From NCBI GenBank assembly GCA_003569165.1, contig BGOI01000007.1, forward strand, positions 1 to 64,000: a stretch of 64,000 bases of DNA, given 5' to 3'. Both the position numbers and the translations under genes were made by a program. This stretch comes from Opitutia bacterium. Its GTDB lineage: Bacteria > Verrucomicrobiota > Verrucomicrobiia > Opitutales > UBA953. The notes beneath the pieces were generated by a model, which did no database searches, was not told where the DNA came from, and saw nothing but the letters and a program-made list of their open reading frames with translations. Positions 11,075 through 18,201 of this stretch are shown piece by piece; the first letter of the stretch is position 1, and the number at the start of each line of letters is the position of its first letter.

Positions 11075-11935
11075 TTAACCGGCGAATTTATTGGCGAGGG
11101 CGGCGAACAGCAGCGCGTACAGTCCGCACACGCAGAGGCAGGGGATCACGATAAGCGAGATGACAACCTTCCACCACTCGATCCGGTGGACCTGCGAGTG
11201 CGCGATGATGGCTGCGACGAGCTGCCACGGCATGACGACGTAGTTAACGCAAGGGATGAAGGCGAAAGGCATGAAGGCCCCGTAAGCATAGGCGTTAGCA
11301 CGATAGGTTTGCGCAAAACTGCCAGCGGGCTTCCAAGGCAAGAGCAACACATGCGTGAAGGCGGCGCCGATGAAGTTGAATAAAGGCACGAACAAGAAGA
11401 AGACGGCCAGCGCCGCGGAGATCACCAAGGCGGCCGCGAAGAAGCCGACGTCGTTGATCCAGGTCATGAAGGCGTCATTCCGGCCACCTTGCCCCTTGGC
11501 GGCCAAGGCCATGAAGCCGAAGAGCGCGCCATACAGGATGCTGCCGCAGAGCCAGGCCGGCAGCAGCGACCAGTAGGTGAAGGAGATCGGGCGCGCGTAG
11601 CCGCCGTCGCGCAGGTTCGCGAACGTGCGTACCGGATCGAGCGCGACTTCCTTGATCGTCGCGACGTAGTGGGCGAACGAAGAGCCTCGTTCCCAGGAAG
11701 GCATGTCAGGGGTGGCTTCGTTTTTCGCGCCGAAAGCGGCCACAGAAGAGGGGGACGGAGGTGGCACTCCGACGCCGCGGAACTCAGACCAGTCGCCGAG
11801 AGGAGTCCATGCGGCCATGCCGTCGCGCCAGGCGAGGTCGGAGGCGAGGAAGCGACCCGCTTGCAGGCCGGCGATGATTTCTTCGGGGGCGAAAACCCCG
11901 AGCTGGGCGGAATTACGGGCGAGGTGAATCTGCAT
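11075..11935 (-). CDS. GYF_2-domain membrane protein (paralogue 2)
   Basis: A 286-residue protein, N-terminal GYF_2 domain (residues 1-55) nearly identical to that of the downstream gene (MQIHLARNSAQLGVFAPEEI against MQIHVARNSTQLGVFAPEEI), then a linker and about five membrane segments. The membrane half is clearly diverged from its neighbour. The start ATG at 11935 is preceded by a short C/T-containing leader without a Shine-Dalgarno sequence. The two copies are separated by only seven bases. Confidence 0.72.
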   Translation of the reverse strand: MQIHLARNSAQLGVFAPEEIIAGLQAGRFLASDLAWRDGMAAWTPLGDWSEFRGVGVPPPSPSSVAAFGAKNEATPDMPSWERGSSFAHYVATIKEVALDPVRTFANLRDGGYARPISFTYWSLLPAWLCGSILYGALFGFMALAAKGQGGRNDAFMTWINDVGFFAAALVISAALAVFFLFVPLFNFIGAAFTHVLLLPWKPAGSFAQTYRANAYAYGAFMPFAFIPCVNYVVMPWQLVAAIIAHSQVHRIEWWKVVISLIVIPCLCVCGLYALLFAALANKFAG

Positions 11936-12029
11936 GGTGTTGAGTAGTCGCTAGGCCAGCCTGCCGCAAACCCAGAACATCTGGATACGGTTAGCCCGCC
12001 TCCCCGAAAAGGGCGGCGGGCTGGTAAAG

Positions 12030-12108
12030 TGGTGAGGAGGGCGGGACTCGAACCCGCGACCGGCGGCTTAGAAGGCTGCTGCTCTGAATCCAGCTGAGCT
12101 ACCCCCTC
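12030..12108 (-). tRNA. tRNA-Arg (anticodon TCT)
   Basis: Read on the minus strand it starts GAGGGGG and ends CCTCCTC-A, giving a seven-pair acceptor stem with one G-T pair. The T arm holds GGTTCGAGTCC and the anticodon loop is CTTCTAA, giving TCT. The anticodon stem GCAGC/GCCGC has one A-C mismatch. The CCA end is encoded (12030-12032). Confidence 0.9.
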
Positions 12109-12158
12109 ATGAAAGTGACCGTATGACGGCCACCCCAAGCAGGCAAGCCGTCAGCAGA

Positions 12159-13118
12159 CTAGCAGATCAGGTCTCTGAAATTGCTGAAATCCGCCGAAAG
12201 ACCGCTCGGCATGCCCTTGTTGATAACCGAAACGGCATCATGGGAATGGAGGGACTCGAGGTGCGAGCAGGCGATGACGAAGTCGCGCACGCGGGCATCG
12301 CCGTCGAATTGCTCGTAGACGACGCGGGCGGCGTCTTCGACGAACTTGGAATAGGCACCGTTGAGTTCGGCAAAGGCCTGCTCGTCCTCGCGCTTCACCA
12401 TGACCTGGGTCTCGGTCTGGAGGCCTTTGAGGCAGAGGTCCTTCATGTCCTCGATGAAGAGGGAACGGCCGGGAGAGACCTCGGCAATCACGCGGGCCTT
12501 GGAGCGCTGCGAGTGTGGGATGCCGTAGGCGGAGCGTTCTTCGCGGGCGTGCTCAGCGAGCTCAGCGGAACAAGGGCAGGCGGAGGAGTAGACGAAGTCG
12601 AAGTGGACGTAGCGGCGGAGGCGGTCGAGGTCGTCGATGGTACCTTCCAGGACGGCGCGGTAATACTGCCAGCCTTCGAGACCCGAGCGCAGGGACTTCT
12701 GCATAATCGGGTAACGCAGCTCGACCATGATGCGGGCGCGGCTGCAATCGAGGTCCTTCTTGTAGCGGACGAGGATCTCCACGAGGAGCTCGTGCGAGAG
12801 CACGCGGTCCTTGAATTCGTAGAAGGTCCGCATGATGCGGGACATGTTGATGCCCTTGCGGTCGGCCGCCAGGGACACCGAGCCGGTGACGGTGCACTCG
12901 AGCGTGATCGGCTTGCCGTCGCGGGTGGCGACGAGCATCGGCAGGCGGAAGCCGGAGATACCGACGTGCTGGATCGGAACGTTGGCGCCCTGGATCAGCG
13001 AAGCGTCCTTGTTCTGCATGTCCGGCAACGTGGCGCGGTATGCGTCATCGGCCCGGAAACTGCGGTCGTAGCGACGGGAGAGATCCCGACTGCGGGGCGG
13101 ATGGTCGGCGCGACTCAT
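12159..13118 (-). CDS. folE2: GTP cyclohydrolase FolE2
   Basis: Converts GTP to 7,8-dihydroneopterin triphosphate at the head of folate and queuosine-type synthesis; FolE2 replaces the zinc-only FolE in many bacteria and can work with other metals. The 319-residue protein has the family core, including [20 protein letters not shown], the segment [15 protein letters not shown] with the active-site cysteine, and the C-terminal [18 protein letters not shown]. It sits alone between two tRNA genes, all on the minus strand. FolE2 is often controlled by the zinc regulator Zur, but no operator is evident upstream here. Confidence 0.93.
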   Translation of the reverse strand: MSRADHPPRSRDLSRRYDRSFRADDAYRATLPDMQNKDASLIQGANVPIQHVGISGFRLPMLVATRDGKPITLECTVTGSVSLAADRKGINMSRIMRTFYEFKDRVLSHELLVEILVRYKKDLDCSRARIMVELRYPIMQKSLRSGLEGWQYYRAVLEGTIDDLDRLRRYVHFDFVYSSACPCSAELAEHAREERSAYGIPHSQRSKARVIAEVSPGRSLFIEDMKDLCLKGLQTETQVMVKREDEQAFAELNGAYSKFVEDAARVVYEQFDGDARVRDFVIACSHLESLHSHDAVSVINKGMPSGLSADFSNFRDLIC

Positions 13119-13182
13119 GGCGGGAAGGTTGGAGGAAAAGCCCGGGCGGGCAAACGGGCTGCTAGGAAATTGTCCCCTGCGC

Positions 13183-13258
13183 TGGAGCCACCTGCCGGAT
13201 TTGAACCGGCGACATTCTCATTACGAATGAGATGCTCTACCAGCTGAGCTAAGGTGGC
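13183..13258 (-). tRNA. tRNA-Thr (anticodon CGT)
   Basis: On the minus strand the acceptor stem is GCCACCT/AGGTGGC, the D arm GCTCAGCTGGTAGAGC, the anticodon stem TCTCA/TGAGA with loop TTCGTAA (anticodon CGT), and the T arm GCCGGTTCAAATCCGGC. The CCA end is encoded at 13183-13185. Confidence 0.95.
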
Positions 13259-13368
13259 GTCGCAGAGGAACGTTGAACATGAGCAGCCCGGGGCGGAAAT
13301 CAAGCCTTGGCGACGTGGGAATGCCCTCGCCAGTCCCGAAAGTAACCGCAAATTAGCCCGAAAGCCCC

Positions 13369-14475
13369 ATGCGAGCCGCCCTAATTGCCCGCCAGTTCGA
13401 CGTCCAGGGAAGGCTCGTGACCGTCGAGCCCTACGGCTCAGGCAACGTCAACGACACCTATCTGGCGGTCTTCCGTACCACCTTCTCGGAGCAGCGCTTC
13501 ATTGTGCAGCGCATCCGCAAGTCGGTCTTTCCTAACCCGGAAGTGATCATGCAGAACATGCGCGTGCTCACGGATCATTGTCACGCGAAGCTCGAAGCCG
13601 AGGCCGAAGGCGCGGACCGTATCTGGCAGCTCCCGAAGATCATCCAGACGAAGACCGGCGAAGATTGGGTGACGGACGTCGACGGCGATCTCTGGCGCGC
13701 GATCTCGCAGATCGCCAGCGCGGACGCTTACGAAAAGGTACGTAACCCAGAACACGCCCATGAAGCGGGCATCGTGCTAGGCCACTTCCACCGCATGGTC
13801 AGCGACCTGCCAGCCGAGAAACTTGGCTACGCGCTACCCGGTTTCCACGTCACGCCTGGCTACCTTTCCAAGATGGACGCAGCGCTCGCGACGCCGGCCG
13901 GACAGGAACGCCTGCATGCCTCCCAAGAGGCCAAGCGGGCCGTCCGCTTCGTCGAGACGCGCCGTGCCCGTTGTTCTGTGCTCGAGGATGCGCGCGCCCG
14001 CGGAGACCTCGGCCTACGCACCACGCACGGCGACCCGAAGGTCGGCAACATCATGATCGACGAGGCCACCGGCCGCGGCACGTGCATCGTCGATCTCGAC
14101 ACCGTGCAACCGGGGCTGGTCCATTATGACATCGGCGACGCCATGCGTTCCGTCTGTAACCCCGCGGGCGAAGACGCCTCCGAACTCGGTTCCGTCATTT
14201 TTGATCTCGAGCTTTTTAGCATGATTTACAGGGGTTATCAGGCTCATGCGAAGGACTTCCTCAGCCAGGCTGACCACCGCCATCTCTTCGACTGTATCCA
14301 CCTGATCCCACTCGAGCTCGGCATCCGCTTCCTCGCGGACCATCTCGCGGGCGACGTCTACTTCAAGGTCCGTTATCCTGGCCATAATCTGCGGCGCGCG
14401 CTGGTGCAGTTCAAGTTGGCCGAGAGCATCGAGGCCCGCGAACCTTCCATCCGTAAGGTACTCGGCGAATCCTGA
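13369..14475 (+). CDS. Aminoglycoside-phosphotransferase-fold kinase, N-acetylhexosamine-kinase-like
   Basis: A kinase of the APH/choline-kinase fold, 368 residues. The phosphate-binding N-lobe begins with EPYGSGNVNDTYLA, the catalytic loop is TTHGDPKVGNIMID (HGD then N), and the metal-binding motif is CIVDLDTVQPG. This combination is closest to anomeric sugar kinases of the N-acetylhexosamine 1-kinase type, but the substrate cannot be fixed from sequence alone. Its TGA overlaps the ATG of the CvpA-like gene. It starts 110 bases after a tRNA gene on the opposite strand. Confidence 0.75.
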   Translation: MRAALIARQFDVQGRLVTVEPYGSGNVNDTYLAVFRTTFSEQRFIVQRIRKSVFPNPEVIMQNMRVLTDHCHAKLEAEAEGADRIWQLPKIIQTKTGEDWVTDVDGDLWRAISQIASADAYEKVRNPEHAHEAGIVLGHFHRMVSDLPAEKLGYALPGFHVTPGYLSKMDAALATPAGQERLHASQEAKRAVRFVETRRARCSVLEDARARGDLGLRTTHGDPKVGNIMIDEATGRGTCIVDLDTVQPGLVHYDIGDAMRSVCNPAGEDASELGSVIFDLELFSMIYRGYQAHAKDFLSQADHRHLFDCIHLIPLELGIRFLADHLAGDVYFKVRYPGHNLRRALVQFKLAESIEAREPSIRKVLGES

Positions 14476-15293
14476 TGACCACCGACGTCCCTGCTCTCTC
14501 CGTGACCGTCTGGATCGCCCTCGTCATCCTCGGGATGCTGATGGCCCGCGGTGCCTGGCGCGGCTATCGTCGCGGCCCAATGCGCCAGCTCGCCGGACCC
14601 GTGGCGCTCGCGACCGGTCAGCTTGTCGGCTGGATCTTCGGCTCGGATCTCGGGCATGCCTGCCTTCAAGGCACCTCCTACCCCTGGCTACTGCGGGGCT
14701 TCACGGGCGTGGTCATCCTGACCTGTCTGACCGGCCTAGCCTGCTACGCGCTCTTCTGGCGATTGGGCCGTCAGCCCGAAGGCCAGACGGAAGCCGAGAG
14801 TCCGGTCTTAGGCTCACTGGTGGGATGCTGGACGGGTCTGCTCTACTTTCTCATCGGCGTCGCCGTGCTGGCGACCGTGGCCTCGGTTTACGACTTGTTC
14901 GAAAAACCCGGCGACAACCGACACCACTGGTCGGTCGAGATCCGGAACGAGTTGGCCGGCACCGCGTTCACCGCCGACCTCAAGGACTGGTCGCCCATTC
15001 CTGACAAGCAACGGACCCTCATCCGCCAGACCCGGCGCCTGATGGCCGACCCGGAGGCCCGTCGCCGGCTTATGGCCCAGCCTGAAATCCGGGCCCTAGC
15101 CGCCCACCCGACTCTTTATCAGGCATGGGAAGATAAGAAAGTTCGTGAGTTGTTGAATAACAATGACTTAACAGGATTTATTGATCACCCAAAAGTGCGC
15201 GCCGTCTTGGCCGACGAGCAACTCCAGAAAGACGCCGAAAAGGTAGATTTGACCAAGATTATCGAACAATCGTTACAGAAGCCGAAAAAGTGA
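14475..15293 (+). CDS. CvpA-family membrane protein
   Basis: A 272-residue protein with four N-terminal membrane segments (about residues 8-135) in the CvpA arrangement and an Arg-rich loop ARGAWRGYRRGPMRQLAGP after the first helix. A cytoplasmic or periplasmic helical tail of about 130 residues follows, unlike short classical CvpA. CvpA homologues affect envelope stress resistance and colicin V export in enterics; the role here is unknown. Translation is probably coupled to the upstream kinase (TGATG). Confidence 0.65.
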   Translation: MTTDVPALSVTVWIALVILGMLMARGAWRGYRRGPMRQLAGPVALATGQLVGWIFGSDLGHACLQGTSYPWLLRGFTGVVILTCLTGLACYALFWRLGRQPEGQTEAESPVLGSLVGCWTGLLYFLIGVAVLATVASVYDLFEKPGDNRHHWSVEIRNELAGTAFTADLKDWSPIPDKQRTLIRQTRRLMADPEARRRLMAQPEIRALAAHPTLYQAWEDKKVRELLNNNDLTGFIDHPKVRAVLADEQLQKDAEKVDLTKIIEQSLQKPKK

Positions 15294-15361
15294 AGGGGTG
15301 ACCATTTTTTGGTAGTCCAGAGGGTTGTTTTGCCTATGTTAAATCCTCCCTCCCCACTCCC

Positions 15362-16198
15362 ATGAACAAGTTCTCGTTCCTCCTGGCTGCTCTCTGCGTC
15401 TCCCTGAATGCTCAGGAAGCCAAGCCCGCCGAAACCAAGGCCCCTGCGGCTCCAGCTCCGGAGATCAAACTCGCTGGCGGCGCCAAAGCCGAACAGAAGA
15501 CCTACTTCGCCGAAATCTGGGTCGGTAAGAGCATCCCGGAATGCCTCAACTTCCAGAAGAACATCCAGGTCCTCAGCCAGCAGGTCGAAGAGCTGAAGCG
15601 CCTCCAGATCTTCCTCGATAACGCCCTCACCACCCCCGAGAAGGAAGCCCGCGGCCACGATATCGCCGCCAAGACCGCCAAGCTCAAGGGCGACAACGAG
15701 TCGATGACCAAGCTCTATAACGGCTTCAGCATCGAGCGCCCCTATCAGTTCACCGCCACCAAGGCCGTGATCGCCACCCCGATCTCCAACGAAGAGTTCG
15801 CCAAAATCTCCAGCGCCAAGGATTTCAAGGCCGACTCCATCATCTCGAGCGGCGAGAAAAAGTTCCAGATCCGCGACACCATCTCCGGCCAGGGCGAAGT
15901 CGAGACCTTCGGACTCTCCCTTAAGCGCATCACCGATGCCAAGGCCCAGCTCCAGCAGCTCATCGACGTCCAGCCCAAGCTGACCAATGAAGCCGACAAG
16001 AAGAAGGTCGAGAAGGCCATCAAGGAAATCCAGGACGACCTCTCCCACAACCTCGACGAGTTCAAGAAGGCCCGCGGTTTCGATTTCAACGCCGAAGCCA
16101 TCACCCTCCCCTCCGAAGCCAAGCTCTCCGTCCAGATCACGGAAGAAGAGAAGAAGACCATCGAAGCCAAGGCTCCGACGGCTTCCGACAAGAAGTAA
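15362..16198 (+). CDS. Secreted coiled-coil protein of unknown function (paralogue A)
   Basis: I do not recognise this family. The 278-residue product begins with a short signal peptide (residues 1-17, cleavage near NAQ-EA), then an Ala/Pro/Lys-rich stretch, then two helical segments around a central mixed region. It aligns along most of its length with the next gene: FQKNIQVLSQQ...ALTTPE matches FQQELQTLGQH...ALTTVE, and the spacing of later blocks is conserved. Codon use is strongly biased to C/G-ending codons, which suggests high expression. The leader is pyrimidine-rich, with no Shine-Dalgarno sequence. Confidence 0.7.
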   Translation: MNKFSFLLAALCVSLNAQEAKPAETKAPAAPAPEIKLAGGAKAEQKTYFAEIWVGKSIPECLNFQKNIQVLSQQVEELKRLQIFLDNALTTPEKEARGHDIAAKTAKLKGDNESMTKLYNGFSIERPYQFTATKAVIATPISNEEFAKISSAKDFKADSIISSGEKKFQIRDTISGQGEVETFGLSLKRITDAKAQLQQLIDVQPKLTNEADKKKVEKAIKEIQDDLSHNLDEFKKARGFDFNAEAITLPSEAKLSVQITEEEKKTIEAKAPTASDKK

Positions 16199-16231
16199 GC
16201 CCCTTACCCCACCCCCAACCCCGCCCCTAAC

Positions 16232-17083
16232 ATGTCCGCCACCGAAACCCCCACCGCTCCGGCCGAAGCCCCCAAGGGCCCGGTCATCGAGCTCATCCCG
16301 CTCGGCCAGAACCTCGGCCGCGTCGTCCTCACGATCTCTAACCAGGGCTCCCTCGCCCGCTTCCAGCAGGAACTGCAGACCCTCGGCCAGCACTTCGGTC
16401 GCATCCAGCAGCTCCAGCAGCGCGTCCAGTCCGCCCTCACCACCGTCGAGCGCGACGCCCTGAGCAAAGTCGGCGAAGCCGAAGTGAAGGATTTCGCCGA
16501 GAAGGACGCCGTGTTCGCCAAGGTCTGGGGATTCAACGTCCCGGCCGTCGCCAACCGCCAGGCTACCTTCGTCAACACAGCCCTCCGCCTCTTCGCTGTC
16601 ATCTCCGAGGAAGAAGCCGCCAAGGCTCGTTCCTCCGCTGACTTCAAGGAAGAGCAGCTCGTCATCCGCGGTGACCGTCGCCTCCTGCAGACCGCCGAAA
16701 TCCGCGGCCTCGATTTCGTCATCCAGTTCGATCAGTTCGCCAAGGTCCTCCAGGCCCGCCGCGACGCCGTCATTCAGCTCACCGAGCTGCAGAAGCGTTC
16801 CACCAACGACGAAGAGAAGACCCGTATCCAGACCCAGCTCGACCAGACCTTGGAGCTCCTGAACAAGGGCAACAAGGAGATGGCCGAAAGCGTCGGCTAC
16901 TCGATCACCCACAATTACGAAGTCGAAGTCCTTGAGTCGAAGTTCGTCATCCTGCTCAACCAGGAAGAAGTGAACCAGATCCAGGGCCTCATGGCCAACG
17001 CCCAGCAGCAGCAGGCTGCCGCCGCGGCTCCGGTCGCCATCGAAGCCCCGAAGCTCGAGAAGAAGGCCGATAAGAAGAACTAA
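16232..17083 (+). CDS. Coiled-coil protein of unknown function (paralogue B)
   Basis: A 283-residue paralogue of the preceding gene, 33 bases downstream. It lacks a signal peptide: the N-terminus is MSATETPTAPAEAP. The body has long helices rich in Gln, Glu and Arg (QQLQQRVQSALTTVERDALS) and ends in an Ala/Gln stretch and a Lys-rich tail (KKADKKN). If the pairing is real, one partner is exported and one stays inside, or B uses another export route. Strongly biased codons again suggest abundance. A strong terminator follows. Confidence 0.68.
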   Translation: MSATETPTAPAEAPKGPVIELIPLGQNLGRVVLTISNQGSLARFQQELQTLGQHFGRIQQLQQRVQSALTTVERDALSKVGEAEVKDFAEKDAVFAKVWGFNVPAVANRQATFVNTALRLFAVISEEEAAKARSSADFKEEQLVIRGDRRLLQTAEIRGLDFVIQFDQFAKVLQARRDAVIQLTELQKRSTNDEEKTRIQTQLDQTLELLNKGNKEMAESVGYSITHNYEVEVLESKFVILLNQEEVNQIQGLMANAQQQQAAAAAPVAIEAPKLEKKADKKN

Positions 17084-17106
17084 GCCTCGAGCTTGATCTT
17101 CCCACC

Positions 17107-17136
17107 AAGGCCCGCCCTCACCAGCGGGCCTTTTTG
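17107..17136 (+). terminator. Rho-independent terminator after the paralogue pair
   Basis: AAGGCCCGC (17107-17115) pairs with GCGGGCCTT (17124-17132) across an 8-base loop and runs into TTTTTG. Confidence 0.85.
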
Positions 17137-17140
17137 TTGA

Positions 17141-18109
17141 TTAGAATAACTCGCCCTGCTGCGCGTCGGCAGGCGGCTTGACCTTGGGCTTAGGCGCTTC
17201 GCTCAGTGGCGCGGACGGCTCCGGGGCGGTCGAAGCCCGCCCATGCTTGGCCTGATAGCGGCGCAGCGTCGAATGCATCTCCATCTCGGAGAGGAATGCT
17301 TCCACTCCGACGATGTCTTCCGCGACGGGCTGGCCGGGCGAAAATTCGAAATCGGTCTGGAAAGTGACGAGCTTGAGATTGCCGCGGATGCGCTCGGCTT
17401 CGGCCTTCACCTGCTCGCGGAAGCGCTCGGGCTGCAAGGCATCGCCCGCACCGAGCACGCCCTCGAGACTACCGTATTCGGCGAGCCACTTCACCGCCGT
17501 CTTCGGGCCGACACCCTTAAGCCCAGGGATATTGTCGGAAGCGTCGCCGACGAGCGCGAGGTAATCGGGGATGCGCTCAGGCGGGACGCCGAACTTCTCG
17601 GTGACCGCGGCCGAATCGAGGCGGCGCCAGCCCATGGCCGGGTTCGCTGTCGGCGGCGGCGCCAATTGGATGACCGGCCCGCCCACGCACTGACCAAAAT
17701 CCTTATCGGCGCTTACGATGATACACTGGTCGCCGGACGCGGAGAGAATCCGCACGGCGGTCGCAATCAGGTCATCGGCTTCGACGCCACGTCGTTCGAA
17801 GACCTGGAATCCGAGCAGGGCGGTGAGGCGCTTGATCTCCGGCAGCTGCTGGACGATCTCCTCCGGCGTCTCATCGCGCTGAGCCTTATAGTCCGGCAAC
17901 GCGGCGAGATGGCGGTCAGAGCCGCCAAGGTCAAAGAAGACGGCACAGCGGTCCGGCGTCTCCCCTTCTCGGAGGTCCTGAAGCGACTTCATCCAACCGT
18001 GCAAGGCCCCCGTCGGGAACTGGTCGCTCTGCCGACGGAGATTAGACCGCTCCATCGCGAAGTGGCTTCGGAAGACCAAGTTGAAGCCGTCGATGAGCAG
18101 CCAGCGCAT
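17141..18109 (-). CDS. Stand-alone 5'-3' exonuclease/flap endonuclease
   Basis: A FEN-type nuclease related to the N-terminal domain of DNA polymerase I, 322 residues, without a polymerase domain. The acidic metal sites are visible in LLIDGFNLVFRS, VEADDLIATAV, IVSADKDFGQ and LVGDASDNIPGLKGVGPKTA, the last holding the helix-hairpin-helix. After residue 285 the tail is Pro/Lys/Ala-rich and ends exactly in QQGELF, which fits a beta sliding-clamp binding motif (Q-x-x-L-F). It probably removes RNA primers or flaps in replication and repair. Confidence 0.88.
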   Translation of the reverse strand: MRWLLIDGFNLVFRSHFAMERSNLRRQSDQFPTGALHGWMKSLQDLREGETPDRCAVFFDLGGSDRHLAALPDYKAQRDETPEEIVQQLPEIKRLTALLGFQVFERRGVEADDLIATAVRILSASGDQCIIVSADKDFGQCVGGPVIQLAPPPTANPAMGWRRLDSAAVTEKFGVPPERIPDYLALVGDASDNIPGLKGVGPKTAVKWLAEYGSLEGVLGAGDALQPERFREQVKAEAERIRGNLKLVTFQTDFEFSPGQPVAEDIVGVEAFLSEMEMHSTLRRYQAKHGRASTAPEPSAPLSEAPKPKVKPPADAQQGELF

Positions 18110-18144
18110 GGGAGGAGTGTCGCTCCACCCGGTCAGGCCATCGA

Positions 18145-18177
18145 GAAAAAAGCGGGCCCGCCGAATGGCGGGCCCGT
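18145..18177 (-). terminator. Rho-independent terminator of the secretin/PilM operon
   Basis: On the minus strand CGGGCCCGCC, loop ATTC, GGCGGGCCCG and then a run of six T (18146-18151). It lies 25 bases past the secretin stop. Confidence 0.85.
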
Positions 18178-18201
18178 TATCAGCAAAGCGCGAGGCTTGG
18201 C

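Noticed and set aside
12030-13258. Integration site or genomic island at the tRNA genes
   Set aside because: No integrase or direct repeat of a tRNA 3' end was found; only folE2 lies between them.
15185-16912. A 575-codon minus-strand frame opposite the coiled-coil paralogue pair
   Set aside because: Product is a Gly/Leu/Asp/Glu repeat-like string from the complement of biased codons; the plus strand has the signal peptide, coiled coils and terminator.
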